Shown piece by piece: positions 48,389 through 60,511 of a stretch of 64,000 nt of DNA. This DNA comes from Marasmius tenuissimus (Eukaryota; Basidiomycota; Agaricomycetes; Agaricales; Marasmiaceae), in NCBI GenBank assembly GCA_029532415.1, contig JAQOTA010000050.1:1426001-1490000 (forward strand). Reading direction: 5' to 3'. The notes below the pieces were generated by a model. The model saw nothing but the letters and a program-made list of their open reading frames with translations, was not told the DNA's origin and did no database searches. The position numbers and the translations under genes were made by a program. Numbering within the stretch: position 1 is the first letter of the stretch; the number at the start of each line of letters is the position of its first letter.

Positions 48389-50598
48389 TCAAGTGTCGTT
48401 GTTTTCGGCATTTAGCGCGCCATATTTCCTCGCAACGGCGTGGGCGTACTCCTTGACTGATTTGCCGTCTACTTCTGAGATCCCCGAAGTATCCAGTCCC
48501 AGAGAGGTCTCAGAAATGAGTTGGGAAATCAGCTTGAAGAAACATGTTCTATCTTCCAAGGGACTTGTCTTTAAATGCCGTGTTATCACAATGGCGGCCC
48601 AGAGAGGTAAACAGGGGAGACCTACCTCCAGAGCCTTGGAATAGATGGTTTCCCCATTTTGTCCGAGAGCTTCAAGAAGCACACGTGTCTGGTTGAGTTC
48701 CTGCATGAAATCAGGGCCTTGAGATGTACCTGTAATTCGGGGATAACTAACCTCGTCTTTGAGTAGTGATTTTCCCTTAACCAATCTCTGCAATAAGGAC
48801 ACGGCGTTGAGAAGTATAGATGAGTCGTTCGCTGAATTGCTCTTTGGCGAATGATAGGGATCCAGGCTTGCGGAGTGATGGTTTGCGATATCAGTGGGTG
48901 ATAGCGTTTCCTCCGTTTCTCCAAGTTTGCGTTTCCCCAGGACTCCTGTACCTGCAGAGGAGCCATTGGATGGGGTACTCGGAACTGATCCTACAGGTCT
49001 ACTTTCCGGCGGGGGTGGAGTAGCAGTTATTTCGCTCGTTTCAGTCTCGTCGGCATCGACGGAGGGGGATGTGGGATTGTCCCAGGTGCTCGAATGCAGG
49101 CCTGTCAGACTCTGCTGTCGCGGAATCTGTGGCGAAGGCATGAACTATCGAGACCCAGTGTTGAGCGATATATCACAGATTGCAAATATCGTAATGACTC
49201 GAACTGTGACTCACCATGAACTCGCGTGATCCGTGCGGTGGTTCCGCTAAGTCCACCTCTGTGGCATTCTCGCCCAGTTCGTGGTCTTTAAACCACTCTC
49301 CTGCCCGTTCCAGATACATGGCAGTATAAGACTGGGCGGAAACTGCGTATGACGGTGGCCGTTCGATCTGAGGCTTCCCAGGTCGCGTTTGACTGTCAGC
49401 TCCGCCTGTGCGAGATGAGAGGATGTGACGCAGATTCATCTCGACAAACTTGTTCGATTGGAATTCCCTTGTTTTCCTGTCAATGACCGCCTTGTGGGCG
49501 TCTGGCATCCTATCGGCTGATTCGTGGGATGCAACGATTTCAACATCTCCGTCCACCGTAATTTCAGATTCCTGTCCGTGTCCTAAGTCAATGGGCGCGT
49601 GTTGCACGTCCAGGTGGTCCTCAATCGCCCTTTGTAGTTTGAACCCACGCTGTCTACCTTTGGTTGCTCGAGGCCCTTCAACCAATTCAGGTTGCCATAC
49701 CTGAATGGGCCGCCTTCCACTAACAACGTTCGCTGTGAGCTTCACATTCGTAGAATTCCTTGCGGCGGATACGTGGGGTTCGTTTCGACCCCTTTTCTCG
49801 CGTTTAGACGCGTCGCGAGCTGTTCCGGCCAAATTTTTGGGGGAAGGATACGGGTCTTCTGCATTCCGATTGAACGCTGAAGACAGGGCATCAGCAAGGT
49901 TTGAGGTGGCCTCGGAAGTCACAGGGAGCTCCGTGAGCAATGCAGGGGGTGTTGGTAGTGCTAGTCGCGCCGACGTATCTTTGGCCGGTGCTGATTCAGC
50001 CCGCGGTAGAGTGTTCTGATTCTGCAAACCACTGCCAGGAGCCAAGGCGAGAACATCGATTGAATATCATTTTGTATTTCGGCACGGCAATTTCCGAGCA
50101 AACTTCCGACTAACCTTTTCCCACGGCTTATGCCAGATGATGTTTCCTCCATGACCAGGGATCCCTTCACGCCTAACATTTGAACTGTCTCATTGATTAG
50201 ACGTATATTTGGCCTAAGCACAGGAGGGCTCACCTTTCTTCCCCTCCAGAAACTCCTTTGGAGCCTTGGGCGTTTCGGACAAACGCCGAAACGCGAATTT
50301 ATCTGAACACGGTCACATGGTCAGATCAAGATCAAAACGTGAATTTCATCCGACTCATTACGTGGGGGCTGAGGTCCGTCTGTGTGATGGATCAGAGATT
50401 TTTCGCAATCAAGAGACAGATAAGCTTACTTGACTCCGTAGGAGTTGTCACTGAATTTCCCTGCTTGCGAGGTGAAGCAAGATTTGGGGCAATGACATCA
50501 TGGGAGAGCTGGTCCAATTCATCCTCAGACTCGGAAGGTTCGGCTTTACCTTCTTTATCCTCCAGAGTTGTCCAAAGCTTGAACACATTTCCATCCAT
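48389..50598 (-). CDS. hypothetical disordered protein
   Basis: ATG at 50598 (MDGNVFKLWTTLEDKE) begins an acidic, Ser-rich protein spread over several exons. Readable pieces in order are KFAFRRLSETPKAPKEFLEG, RPNIRLINETVQMLGVKG, then a long exon (50045-49220) rich in Pro, Ser and Thr. That exon contains RRPIQVWQPELVEGPR and SYTAMYLERAGEWFKDHELG. The last exon (49141-48389) has a low-complexity start (TATPPPPESRPVGSVPSTP), a putative nuclear-type basic cluster (GVLGKRKLG) and a helical C-terminus (SILLNAVSLLQRLVKGKSL, then SKALEVGLPCLPLWAAIVI). No known domain is recognised. Charge and disorder suggest a nuclear regulatory or scaffold protein, which is only an inference. Confidence 0.55.
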
Positions 50599-50700
50599 AT
50601 TTTCTGCTAGCAATCAGCCTATACTCTGTGCAAGAATGAAGGGAACTCACTGAATTGTCACTGTGTCTCTAAAATGTGTCTTTGTCCCTGTCCCAAAATA

Positions 50701-51360
50701 TTGACATCAGTATCCGGAATCAGGAATGGGTGCCTAATAAGTATGGCGAGAGAGAAGAAGAGAAAGTTGAAGAAGAGCATCATCAGGGATACATCCTTGT
50801 AGAAGGCCACTTCATATAACGATCTTCTGCCTCAGAACAGGACTGGACACAGAAGTAGGATGATGTTGGGTTCCTTGGACAAGAAGAAAAGCCAAAGAAT
50901 AGGACAGGAATGAAATTTCAAGAGGCTGGTTGGATCAGATGATGGCAATTTGTATTCACTCAAATGATGGGTATGTCAACCCCACAATTATGCCATTCTA
51001 ACATTGCAAACACCTCACGGAGAATGTGTAAGGGGTACTGCCCTGGATCACACTCAGAGGTGTGGTATCAAGAGGCATCTACTGCCTATGGAAGTGGGCA
51101 GATGTCCTTGTAAACTGGAATCGTTGATTGAAATTCGAATGCGAAAACGATGGAGAAAGAACAAGAAATGCAATGACAAACCAGATGGGACTTACTGCAA
51201 CAGATCCACAAGATGTTAAGGAGCTTGGGACACTGGAGGAATCAGAAAAGAGGTCGGAGCCACAGGGCGGAGGAAATGAGAATGGAGGTCCAGGAAGAAG
51301 AGAGGGAAGCATAAAGGGTGGGTTGATATTGGCTTCCCACGGACTTCTGCCACCCCTGTT
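50701..51360. repeat. CpG-depleted, purine-rich block (probable transposon relic)
   Basis: By direct count there are about 11 CpG dinucleotides in 660 nt. The stretch from about 50822 to 51017 has none. Neighbouring lines typically hold 3-5 CpG per 60 nt. TpG and CpA are frequent, and the plus strand is rich in A and G. This pattern fits cytosine methylation followed by C-to-T decay of a repeat. No intact coding frame, LTR or terminal repeat was identified. Confidence 0.5.
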
Positions 51361-51637
51361 TCTGTCATGTGACTAAGACCCCGGCTACTGCGCGTCACAA
51401 ACATGGTCAATCTATCAGACGCGTTCGGAAATTCCAAAATGCGTGAACCTCCCGCCTGGAGAGCAAAGCTCCTGCTACGTGCCGAGCGGCCATGCAACAA
51501 TGCAAATCATGCGGTATTGATGTCGGCGCGAAACCAAATAAAGGCTGATTTCAGGCAATATTCGGAAAATGGAACCGAAGTCGTTGGAATTATGTAGCTG
51601 TAGAAGCATACTTCTAGTATGAATTCACAAAACATTC

Positions 51638-52333
51638 CTACCACTGACACACCAATCCAGCTTCACAGAGTTTCTCGTGATCAAGACCATTCTTGACACG
51701 GGTTTTCAAAGCTTCAGAGTTTAGAGTTGCAGGGACATCATGTAGCCATATTGAAGCACTCGGCGTTTGCGTACTTTGAGAGAGTACTTTGCCGCCCCCT
51801 CCTTGAAGGAATGGGGTGGCTAATTTGAGTCTTGATCCTTTGAAATTGGAAGCTTGAGCCATCAATGTGATTCGTAAAAGGAGGATGCCTCGTTCCCGAC
51901 GAACGACTCGACCATATCTGTGGCGTTGAGGACGCATCCGGAACAATGCAGCCCTATGACTTCCTGCACATGAGGGCCTGACACCAAAGATACGGATGAG
52001 CTCAACTGGAGCCGTGCGAGTTCCGGAATTCACTACCAGAATCGCCCACTCCTGCGTCGCCACGGACATCTTCAGAACAACCTCAGGGCGCGGACTGCGC
52101 CACATTCGGTCATGTAATTGAAGGACAACAGTGAGATTCTGGAGTACCTGGAAAGCAACGCTCTGAACCCGGAGATCGGGAATCTCAAGGAAACCTTGCG
52201 TCCCCGGTCCAAGACGGAGATCCGAGAGCAGGACTGAATACAACTGAAGTAATCGGTCAGCGGTTTCGGATTGTGGTAAGACCTTGGCAGAACCAGAAGA
52301 GGTGAGTCGAAGCTCAACGTCCGGAACATGCAT
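51638..52333 (-). CDS. hypothetical protein, model uncertain
   Basis: An open stretch from ATG at 52333 (MHVPDVELRLTSSGSAK) continues with ADRLLQLYSVLLSDLRLG, then IPDLRVQSVAFQVLQNLTV and MSVATQEWAILVVNSGTRT. This part looks like real protein (soluble, alternating strands and helices). After ELIRIFG at about 51990 the text becomes less protein-like, and an alternative frame (LHCSGCVLNATDMVESF) may be the next exon. The exact 3' end, given here as the stop at 51638, is therefore uncertain. A further upstream exon is possible, since coding-like text (MKETTYDPSDYLIPLLRARL) starts at 52398 in another frame. No family is recognised. Confidence 0.4.
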   Translation of the reverse strand: MHVPDVELRLTSSGSAKVLPQSETADRLLQLYSVLLSDLRLGPGTQGFLEIPDLRVQSVAFQVLQNLTVVLQLHDRMWRSPRPEVVLKMSVATQEWAILVVNSGTRTAPVELIRIFGVRPSCAGSHRAALFRMRPQRHRYGRVVRRERGILLLRITLMAQASNFKGSRLKLATPFLQGGGGKVLSQSTQTPSASIWLHDVPATLNSEALKTRVKNGLDHEKLCEAGLVCQW

Positions 52334-52399
52334 TGCTGTAGTCTAGCCCTTAAAAGGGGAATGAGATAATCACTCGGATCGTATGTCGTTTCTTTCATT

Positions 52400-53939
52400 T
52401 TGGTTGTGCCACCACCAAGCTCACCTCAGGTGAGTTCTGTACAAGACAGAAGACGACATGGTAAGCAGCCAGGCTAAGGCGAATGCAAGGACGACAGGCG
52501 AGGAAACGATCTGGATGCCGGCTTTCAAGAGGTGGCCGACTGGCCCTCTCGCTCTTCATCGTCGGTGTGAATACTGGTCGGCCAATGAAGAATGGAACAA
52601 CCTCAACTGACGAAAGCCGACGACCATCCGCTGTATCGATACTCGACGTGTTCTGACGAACAATGGGCAGTAGGGAATCTCTGCTCCTGGATCAGATAGT
52701 ATCGGATTACGCCAGATAGATAAATAACGGTCAATCTGATGTATTCCGATGCGTAGTTTACACCAATACATACTAGAGATATCGCCTGTCCCACCCTCAT
52801 CCCAAGGACTCTTCTTCCTTCGTGTTCCCCAAGTCTGCCGGCCTCAAGGTTCGAATATCTGACTCTGAATGTAGCAGATTGGTCAGATAATACGGACAAA
52901 ACGAAAGAAGCAGATCACACAGATCTAGTATAGCTCTTTTGAGGGGGGTCTAAAGACGAGCAGTGAGTGAAGCGTCATGAACGTCCTTACCTTGAAACAG
53001 AAGGACGTCGGCGTTTCCCCAAGACCCTGCAGTATGGATGCAAAATTCAGCCAAACTGCGTCACTAGGTACGAGATTGAACTTACCGACGGCGACCTAAA
53101 GCTGATTCAACTTCCACGCAACCTCGACTGGACCCTTGTATGTTCTGTGAGTGGTCGATGGCTCGTGTCTTCAAGTGAAAGATGCGTTCCTTTCGTTTGC
53201 GACGTTGACACTTGATAAGATAACTTGAAAAATTAATATAGAGATATTGTTGACGTAGGCCTGTACAGGACGCACCTATAGCCTTTTGATCCGCCCATAT
53301 TTCTCCTGTTAGCATTTTCAATACGCCATCGTTGTTTTGCTGCTGCTTGCTGCGTTGAGGAAAGTCGGGATGGTGATGTCACGAAAGAAGGGAAGGAGGA
53401 GGGCGAAGGAAGGTGATTCGGACAAAGGGTTCGAGAAGTAGCTGTACAGTTATGCATAGACCCGGCCCATATCTGGCAAGATTTTTGGGGGGACTTGTCC
53501 AGCTGGCGTATGGGACGGCTGGCTGGGGTAGACCGGGACTTATGTCAGCGAAGAGTACGACAGGCTATCATCAAACGACAGAACGTCTCGAAGAAGACAA
53601 GTAGAGCCAAGATCTAGGACATCAGATTCCCTCAGCACACATCAGTTCACGTCGGCTTCATCGAATGGTGTTTGTTGGCGTCAGATAGCATCAGCTTCAC
53701 GTTTGACTCGAGTGCTTACCGAACACGAGCCCCGTGCTCGACGTCCCAAATCTCGTGTTGCCAGTTAACTGGGTCTTGCTGAGCGGGGTTCGAGATCTTT
53801 TATGAAATATGAGATGAAGCCGAGGATATGGGTAAGGCGCTGAAAGCAAAAACAAGGCAAGTGTGATTGGCCTTTAAAACTACACTGCACGAGCCGAAAG
53901 AAGAGAAAATGGTCGTGAAAAGACAGTCGTAGGTGCATT
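52400..53939. other. no supported gene
   Basis: About 1.5 kb between the hypothetical gene and SPT4. Short open stretches occur on both strands, for example a basic minus-strand piece near 53.2 kb (QRRKRKERIFHLKTRA). None forms a convincing exon chain. Confidence 0.35.
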
Positions 53940-54437
53940 TCAATCCACTTCTGTCTGGTCTCGCGGTCGGTATTTTATGCCACGGGCATCCAAATCAGCT
54001 TCAACATCTTCAGGTATTCTTCCTTTGACACGAACGGCATAGATTCCTTTGGCGTAGTTTCCTGCGCAAGTACTTAGCATGACATTGACTCATTGGCGAT
54101 AAAATAGCACCGACGCACCAGTCCTTTGCCACTTGGCTACCCAGCTGCTTTCTGGGTTGATGTTTGCTATTATACCATCGAAATACGCCGTCGTGCAGGT
54201 CGAGATACGATCCGGACTGTTTCTTAGCTGGAAGATGACTTTTCAGTCTTCGGACATATGGATAGAGAACAATGCACGCACCTGTAATATCTCTTCACAA
54301 TTTGGACATCCTTTCGCTCTAAAGTCGGTCCCGGCCATGACCAATGAGCACAGTAAACATGCTCGAAGATGCTTTGTCTTCACACCAGGCAGCTTCACCC
54401 CTTCTTCTGTTTCGATCCGGTCGTGACCACTCGACAT
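53940..54437 (-). CDS. SPT4: transcription elongation factor SPT4
   Basis: Small three-exon gene of about 115 residues, the normal length. ATG at 54437 starts MSSGHDRIETEEGVKLPG. The zinc finger follows: RACLLCSLVMAGTDF and KGCPNCEEILQ, giving two CxxC pairs. The second exon reads LRNSPDRISTCTTAYFDG and IIANINPESSWVAKWQRTG, and the third AKGIYAVRVKGRIPED, ending with ARGIKYRPRDQTEVD. All are hallmark SPT4 segments, and splicing is in frame. SPT4 binds SPT5 to form DSIF, which keeps RNA polymerase II processive and acts in the nucleus. It is divergent from ICP55 with only 69 bp between start codons. Confidence 0.93.
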
Positions 54438-54506
54438 GGTGGGAGTTGTGAGGTAAGGGCAGAGCGCGGGAAAACTCGCGAACTCTCTAGTCGTTGTTCA
54501 CCTTCA
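54438..54506. promoter_or_regulatory. compact divergent promoter SPT4 / ICP55
   Basis: Only 69 bp separate the two start codons, so both 5' leaders and core promoters must fit or overlap here, or extend into the neighbouring coding region. No TATA box is evident. Confidence 0.45.
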
Positions 54507-56635
54507 ATGACCTCAGCTCTTCGACTTACAAGCCGAGTAGGACGACATTTATCTACGAGGTCATATGCAACAGAGGCTGTCTTAACGAAACCTGCAATTC
54601 ATGGGCAGCCAGTCTTCCAATCTCACCCCCACCTCGGTACGGTCACAAGATAACTTGTTATTGTTCTGTTCTCAATTCCTTGCGTTGACTTCGCAGTTCG
54701 ACGGAATGAAGTAACACCAGGATTTCCAACGGAGGAATATGAAGCGAGGCGAAAAAAGCTGATGGACAGTCTCCCGGATGATAGTATTGTTGTGTCGGTC
54801 GCCGGAACCATCAAGTACATGAGCGGAAGTGTGTAGCGTGCTTTTCTTCAGTGGTGTTGCGAGCTCATGCATTTATTGTCCAGGTATATTGTGAGTCACT
54901 TACAATAAGCGCAGAGCATGCTCTCCAACCTTTTCAGTTATGACTTTCGACAGGCCTCGGACTTCTGGTATTTGACCGGATTTCAAGAACCAGATGCTGC
55001 TGTTATTTTGGGTCAGCCAGTGGTCGTTTTACGAAATTTCACCAAGCTTATGCGTTGTATCAGAAAAGAACTCGACATCTCGCGGCTACCGTATGACCCT
55101 TTTCTCGTCGGGGAAGGATTTCAGCAAGGAGCAATGGGAAGGAGCCAGGACCAGCTTCTCAGATGCTTGCACTCACTTTCATGCGGATGATGCACGGTCA
55201 ATTGATGACTTCTCATCTCACTTCCGCTCCATAGCAAAGCAATACTCTCATGTTTACCTTGATGTCCCTCCGGCCAAGACACGTCGAGGGATGAAATCCG
55301 CTTCGAAATCCTTTCTGAAGTACCTGGCGGGAACGGCCTCGCCGACTACGGACCCCATAATCGAGATGCTGAATCAGAAGCCGCGCCCACTGCAGCCCCA
55401 ACTAGCCCGACTGAGAGCTATCAAAAGCGAAAACGAACAGAAAGTAATGCGGGAAGCAGGCGACATCAGTGGTCGTGCCCATGCAAAGGTAAGCACAATT
55501 GGTAACGCGCAAACACATACCGAGTTGTACTCACGGACAACCGGTAGACCATGCGATTTACTCGCCCTGGTCTCTCTGAATCTGCGGTAGCCGCACATTT
55601 CCAGTATCTGTGCTCGTTGTCTGGGGCCCAAAGACTGGCTTATGTACCTGTTGTGGCATCAGGGTTCGTTTATCCTTCGAGATTATTCCATAAACATTTC
55701 ATTTCTGAAACTGATCAAGGCCGAATTCCCTCATCATACATTATACCTCGAATAATCAAGTCATACAGTCCGGAGAACTGGTTCTGATAGATGCAGGGTG
55801 TGAATACAAGTAAGCACAAACTTCCGCCTTTCGCCAAGAAATGTTCTGACCCGTTCCAGCGGATATGCTTCAGACATCAGTAAGTTCAAATGCCGTCCTC
55901 CTACACGTTTTAAGCTAACTGTAATCACAGCTAGAACATATCCAGCCAATGGCACCTTCACGCCCGAGCAACGCGACCTCTACGCGGCAGTGCTATCAGT
56001 ACAGAAAGAACTCGTGGAAAAATGCTCGGAATCCGCAAATGTGACGCTGTACGATTTGCACGTCCAATCTTGTCAGCTGCTACGCCAGGAACTCGTTCAA
56101 CTAGGGTTCCAACTCGGTGCTGGAGACGTGGAACGTTTGTATCCCCATTTCTTGAGCCATCCTATCGGGATAGGTGTGTCTTATGGTAGTCATCCATACC
56201 CCTCCTGTCCTGACGCACACATTTGCAAGATTTACACGAGTCGGACTTTTTCAACAGAAGCCAGACGTATGTATAATGTGAATCCTCGCGTCGCAGCAAT
56301 CCATCTCACTCCGCGATCTCTAGGATTAAAGCCGGGATGGTCATTACCATAGAACCTGGGATCTACGTACCGCCCTCCCCTGCTTTCCCGAAGCACTTTC
56401 ATAATATCGGAATAAGGATAGAAGTGAGCCCCCCAGTGGCGTTCTCAGGCCAAGCTGACTTTTCATAGGACGAGGTTCTTGTCGGGGAGAAACACCCCGT
56501 GGTTTTGTCCGTATCAGCACCGAAAGAGGTATTTCAGTCACTGATGCTGCGGCAAGCATGTTGTCTCACCTGATTCTACAGATTGCAGACATCGAGGGCG
56601 CATGCCAGGGACTTCTTGGGCTCGAGCCTCTCTAA
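54507..56635 (+). CDS. ICP55: mitochondrial intermediate-cleaving aminopeptidase P (ICP55)
   Basis: ATG at 54507 starts [20 protein letters not shown], an Arg/Ser-rich mitochondrial presequence. The aminopeptidase P N-terminal domain follows: [19 protein letters not shown] and [19 protein letters not shown]. The catalytic M24 domain has [19 protein letters not shown], then LIDAGCEYN and [16 protein letters not shown] with both metal-binding Asp. It continues with [13 protein letters not shown] (His), [13 protein letters not shown] (Glu) and [16 protein letters not shown] (second Glu region). The end is [14 protein letters not shown]. Several short introns splice in frame, so the enzyme should be active. 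ICP55 removes one residue from mitochondrial imports after presequence cleavage and stabilises them against N-end-rule turnover. Confidence 0.9.
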
Positions 56636-58590
56636 GCGTCCCCACTAGATTCGATTTTCGAATGCTTTAGAACGTACAATATAGCACTCCGCCCAGTACG
56701 GAGCTCCTTTAATCGAGAGACAGATACAGAAGGCATTTATGTGATCTTATCGCTTCGCTAAACATCCCCGCTGCTCCTGTCGACTCATCATACATCACCA
56801 AGTCTCCTAAAGACTCAGAATGTTTGGGTCATGTTCAGCTACCGCACTTCCGCAGCGTTGCTTGCAGGCTGCCCTATCCGGTATTCAGAGTTTTGCCTCT
56901 TTCCCTTTTTTTGACGATTCTGTTACTGATATTCATTTGTCTGCATAAGTAACACAAGCTATTCCCGCTGTGCCACGGGTGACGGGAGAGGAACCAGGCG
57001 CCGAGACTATATCTTCGTTTACCATAACAACCGTGGCCAAGCGTTATAACATTTCGAACTGGGTGCCGAAATCTGTTTCTGCAGTCGACGGATGCCAGGC
57101 TATGCTAGGTTACCACCTTTCGGTTTCGTTTCGCCATTCGCCAGGGAGCGGGACTGCAGCCCCTTTTTCATTTACACCGAATCCCCAGTGGCCTCCCGCG
57201 CTCTAAATCTCGTCATCGTCCATTGCTGGCTATTTACTTCCTGCTCGCCCTGATCATGACTTCATCCTTCCTTGCGTGAATAAACGGGACACAGACAACG
57301 GAGTAAGGGGGTACTGTTTCTCTATATTTCCCCATTGGCGCGAGACCAGATGTGATCCGCTACCCTCACTGATTCAACCTCAACCTTAAGCTTGCACGAG
57401 TGCACACGGGACGTCCTTGGCAACTAACACCCCGACGTGCTTGGTCGACATATGCTCTGATTGCGCTTCATGTACACTGGTCGGCACGGCCAAATTGCCC
57501 TTGAAGTTGTTCAGTGGATAAAAGCTTACTTGATCGACAAGTGGCCGCCAAACTTCTGAAGAAATACAAAATTGTACAGTACGCGTCGCGGGACAGCTCC
57601 AATTGCAGACCGAGATTGGTGGTGCAAGCTCACCTCTGGTTAATCCCGGATTCGTGATCTTCTACGTGCTGCATTCACGTTGGTACTGACGCACATGCAA
57701 ATGGAGACGGACCAGGTGGTTCAATTTGGAGGTGTTCATGGGACATATGAAAGATCATCGAACGAACATCTCCGACTACATAACATATAGGTATCGGTGG
57801 CTTTGCGATCGCGTTAGTCACACTGATAAGGGCTCTCTGGCCGAGCTTATTAGCTCCGTCTCGCTGTCCGAGATCTAAACACAGTATCTCGAGCGATGTC
57901 CCCATGGGGTCCTAATTTGCTAAATAAATGAACATAAGCACGGGCCTTGCAGATTCATGTCTCCCGAGATGCTATGAAGCCGCGTGCCCTTCGTCAGGAC
58001 TTTGATACTCGAACGTTGCTGAGCGAGAGTCGGTGTGAAGCTGTGTGCCAGGACTTCGGCTCTAGCCCGCGTTCATCGCACAAGGAATCTCGAGCCCAAA
58101 CTCGTAGTACCTCACTTCAAGTTATGCATTTTACATGTCAACTCTTTATCGCGCACAAGTCGCCCAACGGGTTCATGGGTCCCAGCATTCAAACGCCACG
58201 TATGCACATATACTGATGACATCCTGAACGTTAGAATGAGGTTATGCCTTTCAGGTTTTGAACGATCGTGGATGACTGTTGGATGAATGCGTATCTCAAC
58301 TTCCAAGTATTTGGCTGTGATGAGCACTCGTGATTGATGAACACAGCACGTGACCGCGGTTCGGCCCACACTGCGCAGCCCTCAACCTCCACTTCGACTA
58401 GATACCAGGTCCACAGGTTGGCTGAGCAGCTCGACGATGACAGAACTGGAAGGCTTCGGGAAGCCTTTAATCGTTGTACTTAGGGTCAACTCTGGACAGC
58501 TCTGGCCTCCGAAGTGCAGCGCATCTGGGCGGAAGGCCTAGTCCGAAGATACAAGTGTATAAATTAGCACGGAGTAGGTCACAAGTCTGG
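56636..58590. other. intergenic, no supported gene
   Basis: Nearly 2 kb with no recognisable exon chain, RNA gene or repeat. It contains the ICP55 3' end on the left and the promoter of the fumarate reductase gene on the right. Confidence 0.4.
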
Positions 58591-60511
58591 ATGAACCTCC
58601 AAAACAAGATACTGACGCTGTCTTTGGTACTAGGAACGCTGTCTCTTATTATCTCGCATCTGCTGAAAGTCCCTTCGATGGCAAATCAACGAACTGTGGT
58701 TGTGATTGGAGGAGGCCTGGCAGGTCTGTGTGCTTCACATACGGCTTTGGATGCCGGTGCCAGAGTGGTACTGCTGGACAAGAAACCGTCGTATGTGCTC
58801 GTTCCGACTCATCATATCCATATCAGAACTACAGCATCTATTAGGATGGGGGGCAATTCTGTTAAAGCAAGTTCGGGGATTAACGGTGCAGCCACGGATG
58901 CCCAGCGGAAGCACGATGTCGCGGATTCGGTCGAGCTATTGTGAGTGTCCTGCGATTCACATTCATTCCAGTGCTGGGACCTATCCATCTTTTTTAGTTC
59001 CAATGACACAAAGGCATCAGCAGGGTCTCTGGCCCGCCCCAATCTGATCCATGCCCTTACATCTAATTCTGCCGATGCCCTCAACTGGCTCACATCTCGA
59101 TTCAACGTAGATCTATCTCTGGTATCCCGCCTCGGTGCACACTCGGTCCCACGTACCCATCGTGGGGCGGGAGGCGCGCCTGGTTGGGCAATGACTTCAG
59201 CGCTCATAAAGAAACTGCAAGAACTTGCATCTTCTGAACCGGATCGAATTAGGATCACTCAGGATGCGAAGGTGATCAAGTTGCTGGAGGATGAATTAGG
59301 GAAAGTTACGGGCGTCCAATACGAGAAGGGCGAGAGCAAACACGAAGAAAAGGCTGACGCCGTCATCATTGCGACAGGGTGCGTAGGGTTCCCAATCTAG
59401 GAAACAAGAATAACCCTGCTCTTGTAGAGGGTACGCGGCGGATTTCTCCGATCAGGGTCTTCTTTCCAAACATCGCCCGGAGCTTCTCGATCTTCCCACC
59501 GCAAGTGGCGATCATGCCACTGGGGATGGGCTGCGTTTGGCTGCTTCTCTCCAGAAGCCAGCAGCTCTTCTCGACGTTGAACAAGTTCAGATTCATCCTA
59601 CAGGTACTTCGCCCTTTTGCCGATCTGAGGATGCTCCCTTGCTCAGATTGATTTATATGCTAGGGTTTGTTGATCCTAAATCGCCATCTTCGAAGACCAA
59701 GTTCTTGGCTGCAGAAGCCCTTCGCGGTGTTGGAGGTATCCTCATCAATAGACACGAGACCGCTTTGTGGATGAGCTGGAACGAAGGGATGTCGTCTCTG
59801 CGAAGATGCACGAGCTGATCAAAGCGGGGGATTCGCCGATCAGACTAATCTTGAATGAGAGGTCGGCTGGTGTTCTCAAAACTCACTGTAAGGGAGCCTT
59901 CTCGTGATCCTATCATATTGGACCGACGGGCAACTTACGGGATACTTCCTTTGTCTAGGTGACTTCTACGTTGCGAAGGGACTCATGAAACGATATGAAT
60001 CTGGGAGCCAGCTCGCCGTCGAAGGGGACGTACCCCTCGAAAATCTCCAAAAGACGTTTGATTCTCATAGTCTGTACGGAGAAGGGAAAGCAACCGATCC
60101 TCTGGGCAAAAGTGAATCCCGCCCTATCCAATTGCTATCCAATTGCCAACCTTTGCTGACGGCTTGCCTTTCTGTTGGGTACCTCAGGACACTTCGATAA
60201 TGCACTCTACACAATTGACGCTCCAATTTTAGTCGCAGAAATCACACCTGTGTTACACTACGTAGGTTTTTCCGTTCCGACCGATAACACTTGGCACTGA
60301 GCGTACGGTCGTTGGTCAACAGACAATGGGAGGCGTGTCAGTCGACGCGTCGACTCACGTTCTCGACGACCAAGGCATTCCCATTTCAGGGTTATACGCT
60401 GCAGGGGAAGTCATTGGCGGCGTTCACGGCAAGAACAGGCTGGGTGGATCGTCGCTTCTGGAGGCCGTCGTCTTCGGGAGGATTGCAGGCGAGGTGGCCG
60501 TCTCAGCCTGA
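58591..60511 (+). pseudogene. FAD-dependent fumarate reductase with one-base frameshift
   Basis: Gene of the soluble fungal fumarate reductase family (OSM1/FRD1). The N-terminal signal-anchor-like segment is LTLSLVLGTLSLIISHLL. FAD binding is VVVIGGGLAGLCASHTAL, then MGGNSVKASSGINGA. Active-site pieces are HRGAGGAPGWAMTSAL, VEQVQIHPTG, VLHYTMGGVSVDAS and EVIGGVHGKNRLGGSSLLE. The family motif GDRFVDELERRD should follow ILINRH, but the sequence has CAC-GA-GAC at 59753-59760, one base short. The downstream text DRFVDELERRDVVSAKM is perfectly conserved in the next frame. Every other junction is in frame. The family reduces fumarate to succinate to reoxidise FADH2/FMNH2 without oxygen. Either the gene is a recent pseudogene or the assembly has a one-base error. 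Confidence 0.8.

Noticed and set aside
58812..59258. Long minus-strand open frame inside the fumarate reductase locus
   Set aside because: It is antisense to conserved FAD-binding coding sequence and has no domain of its own.
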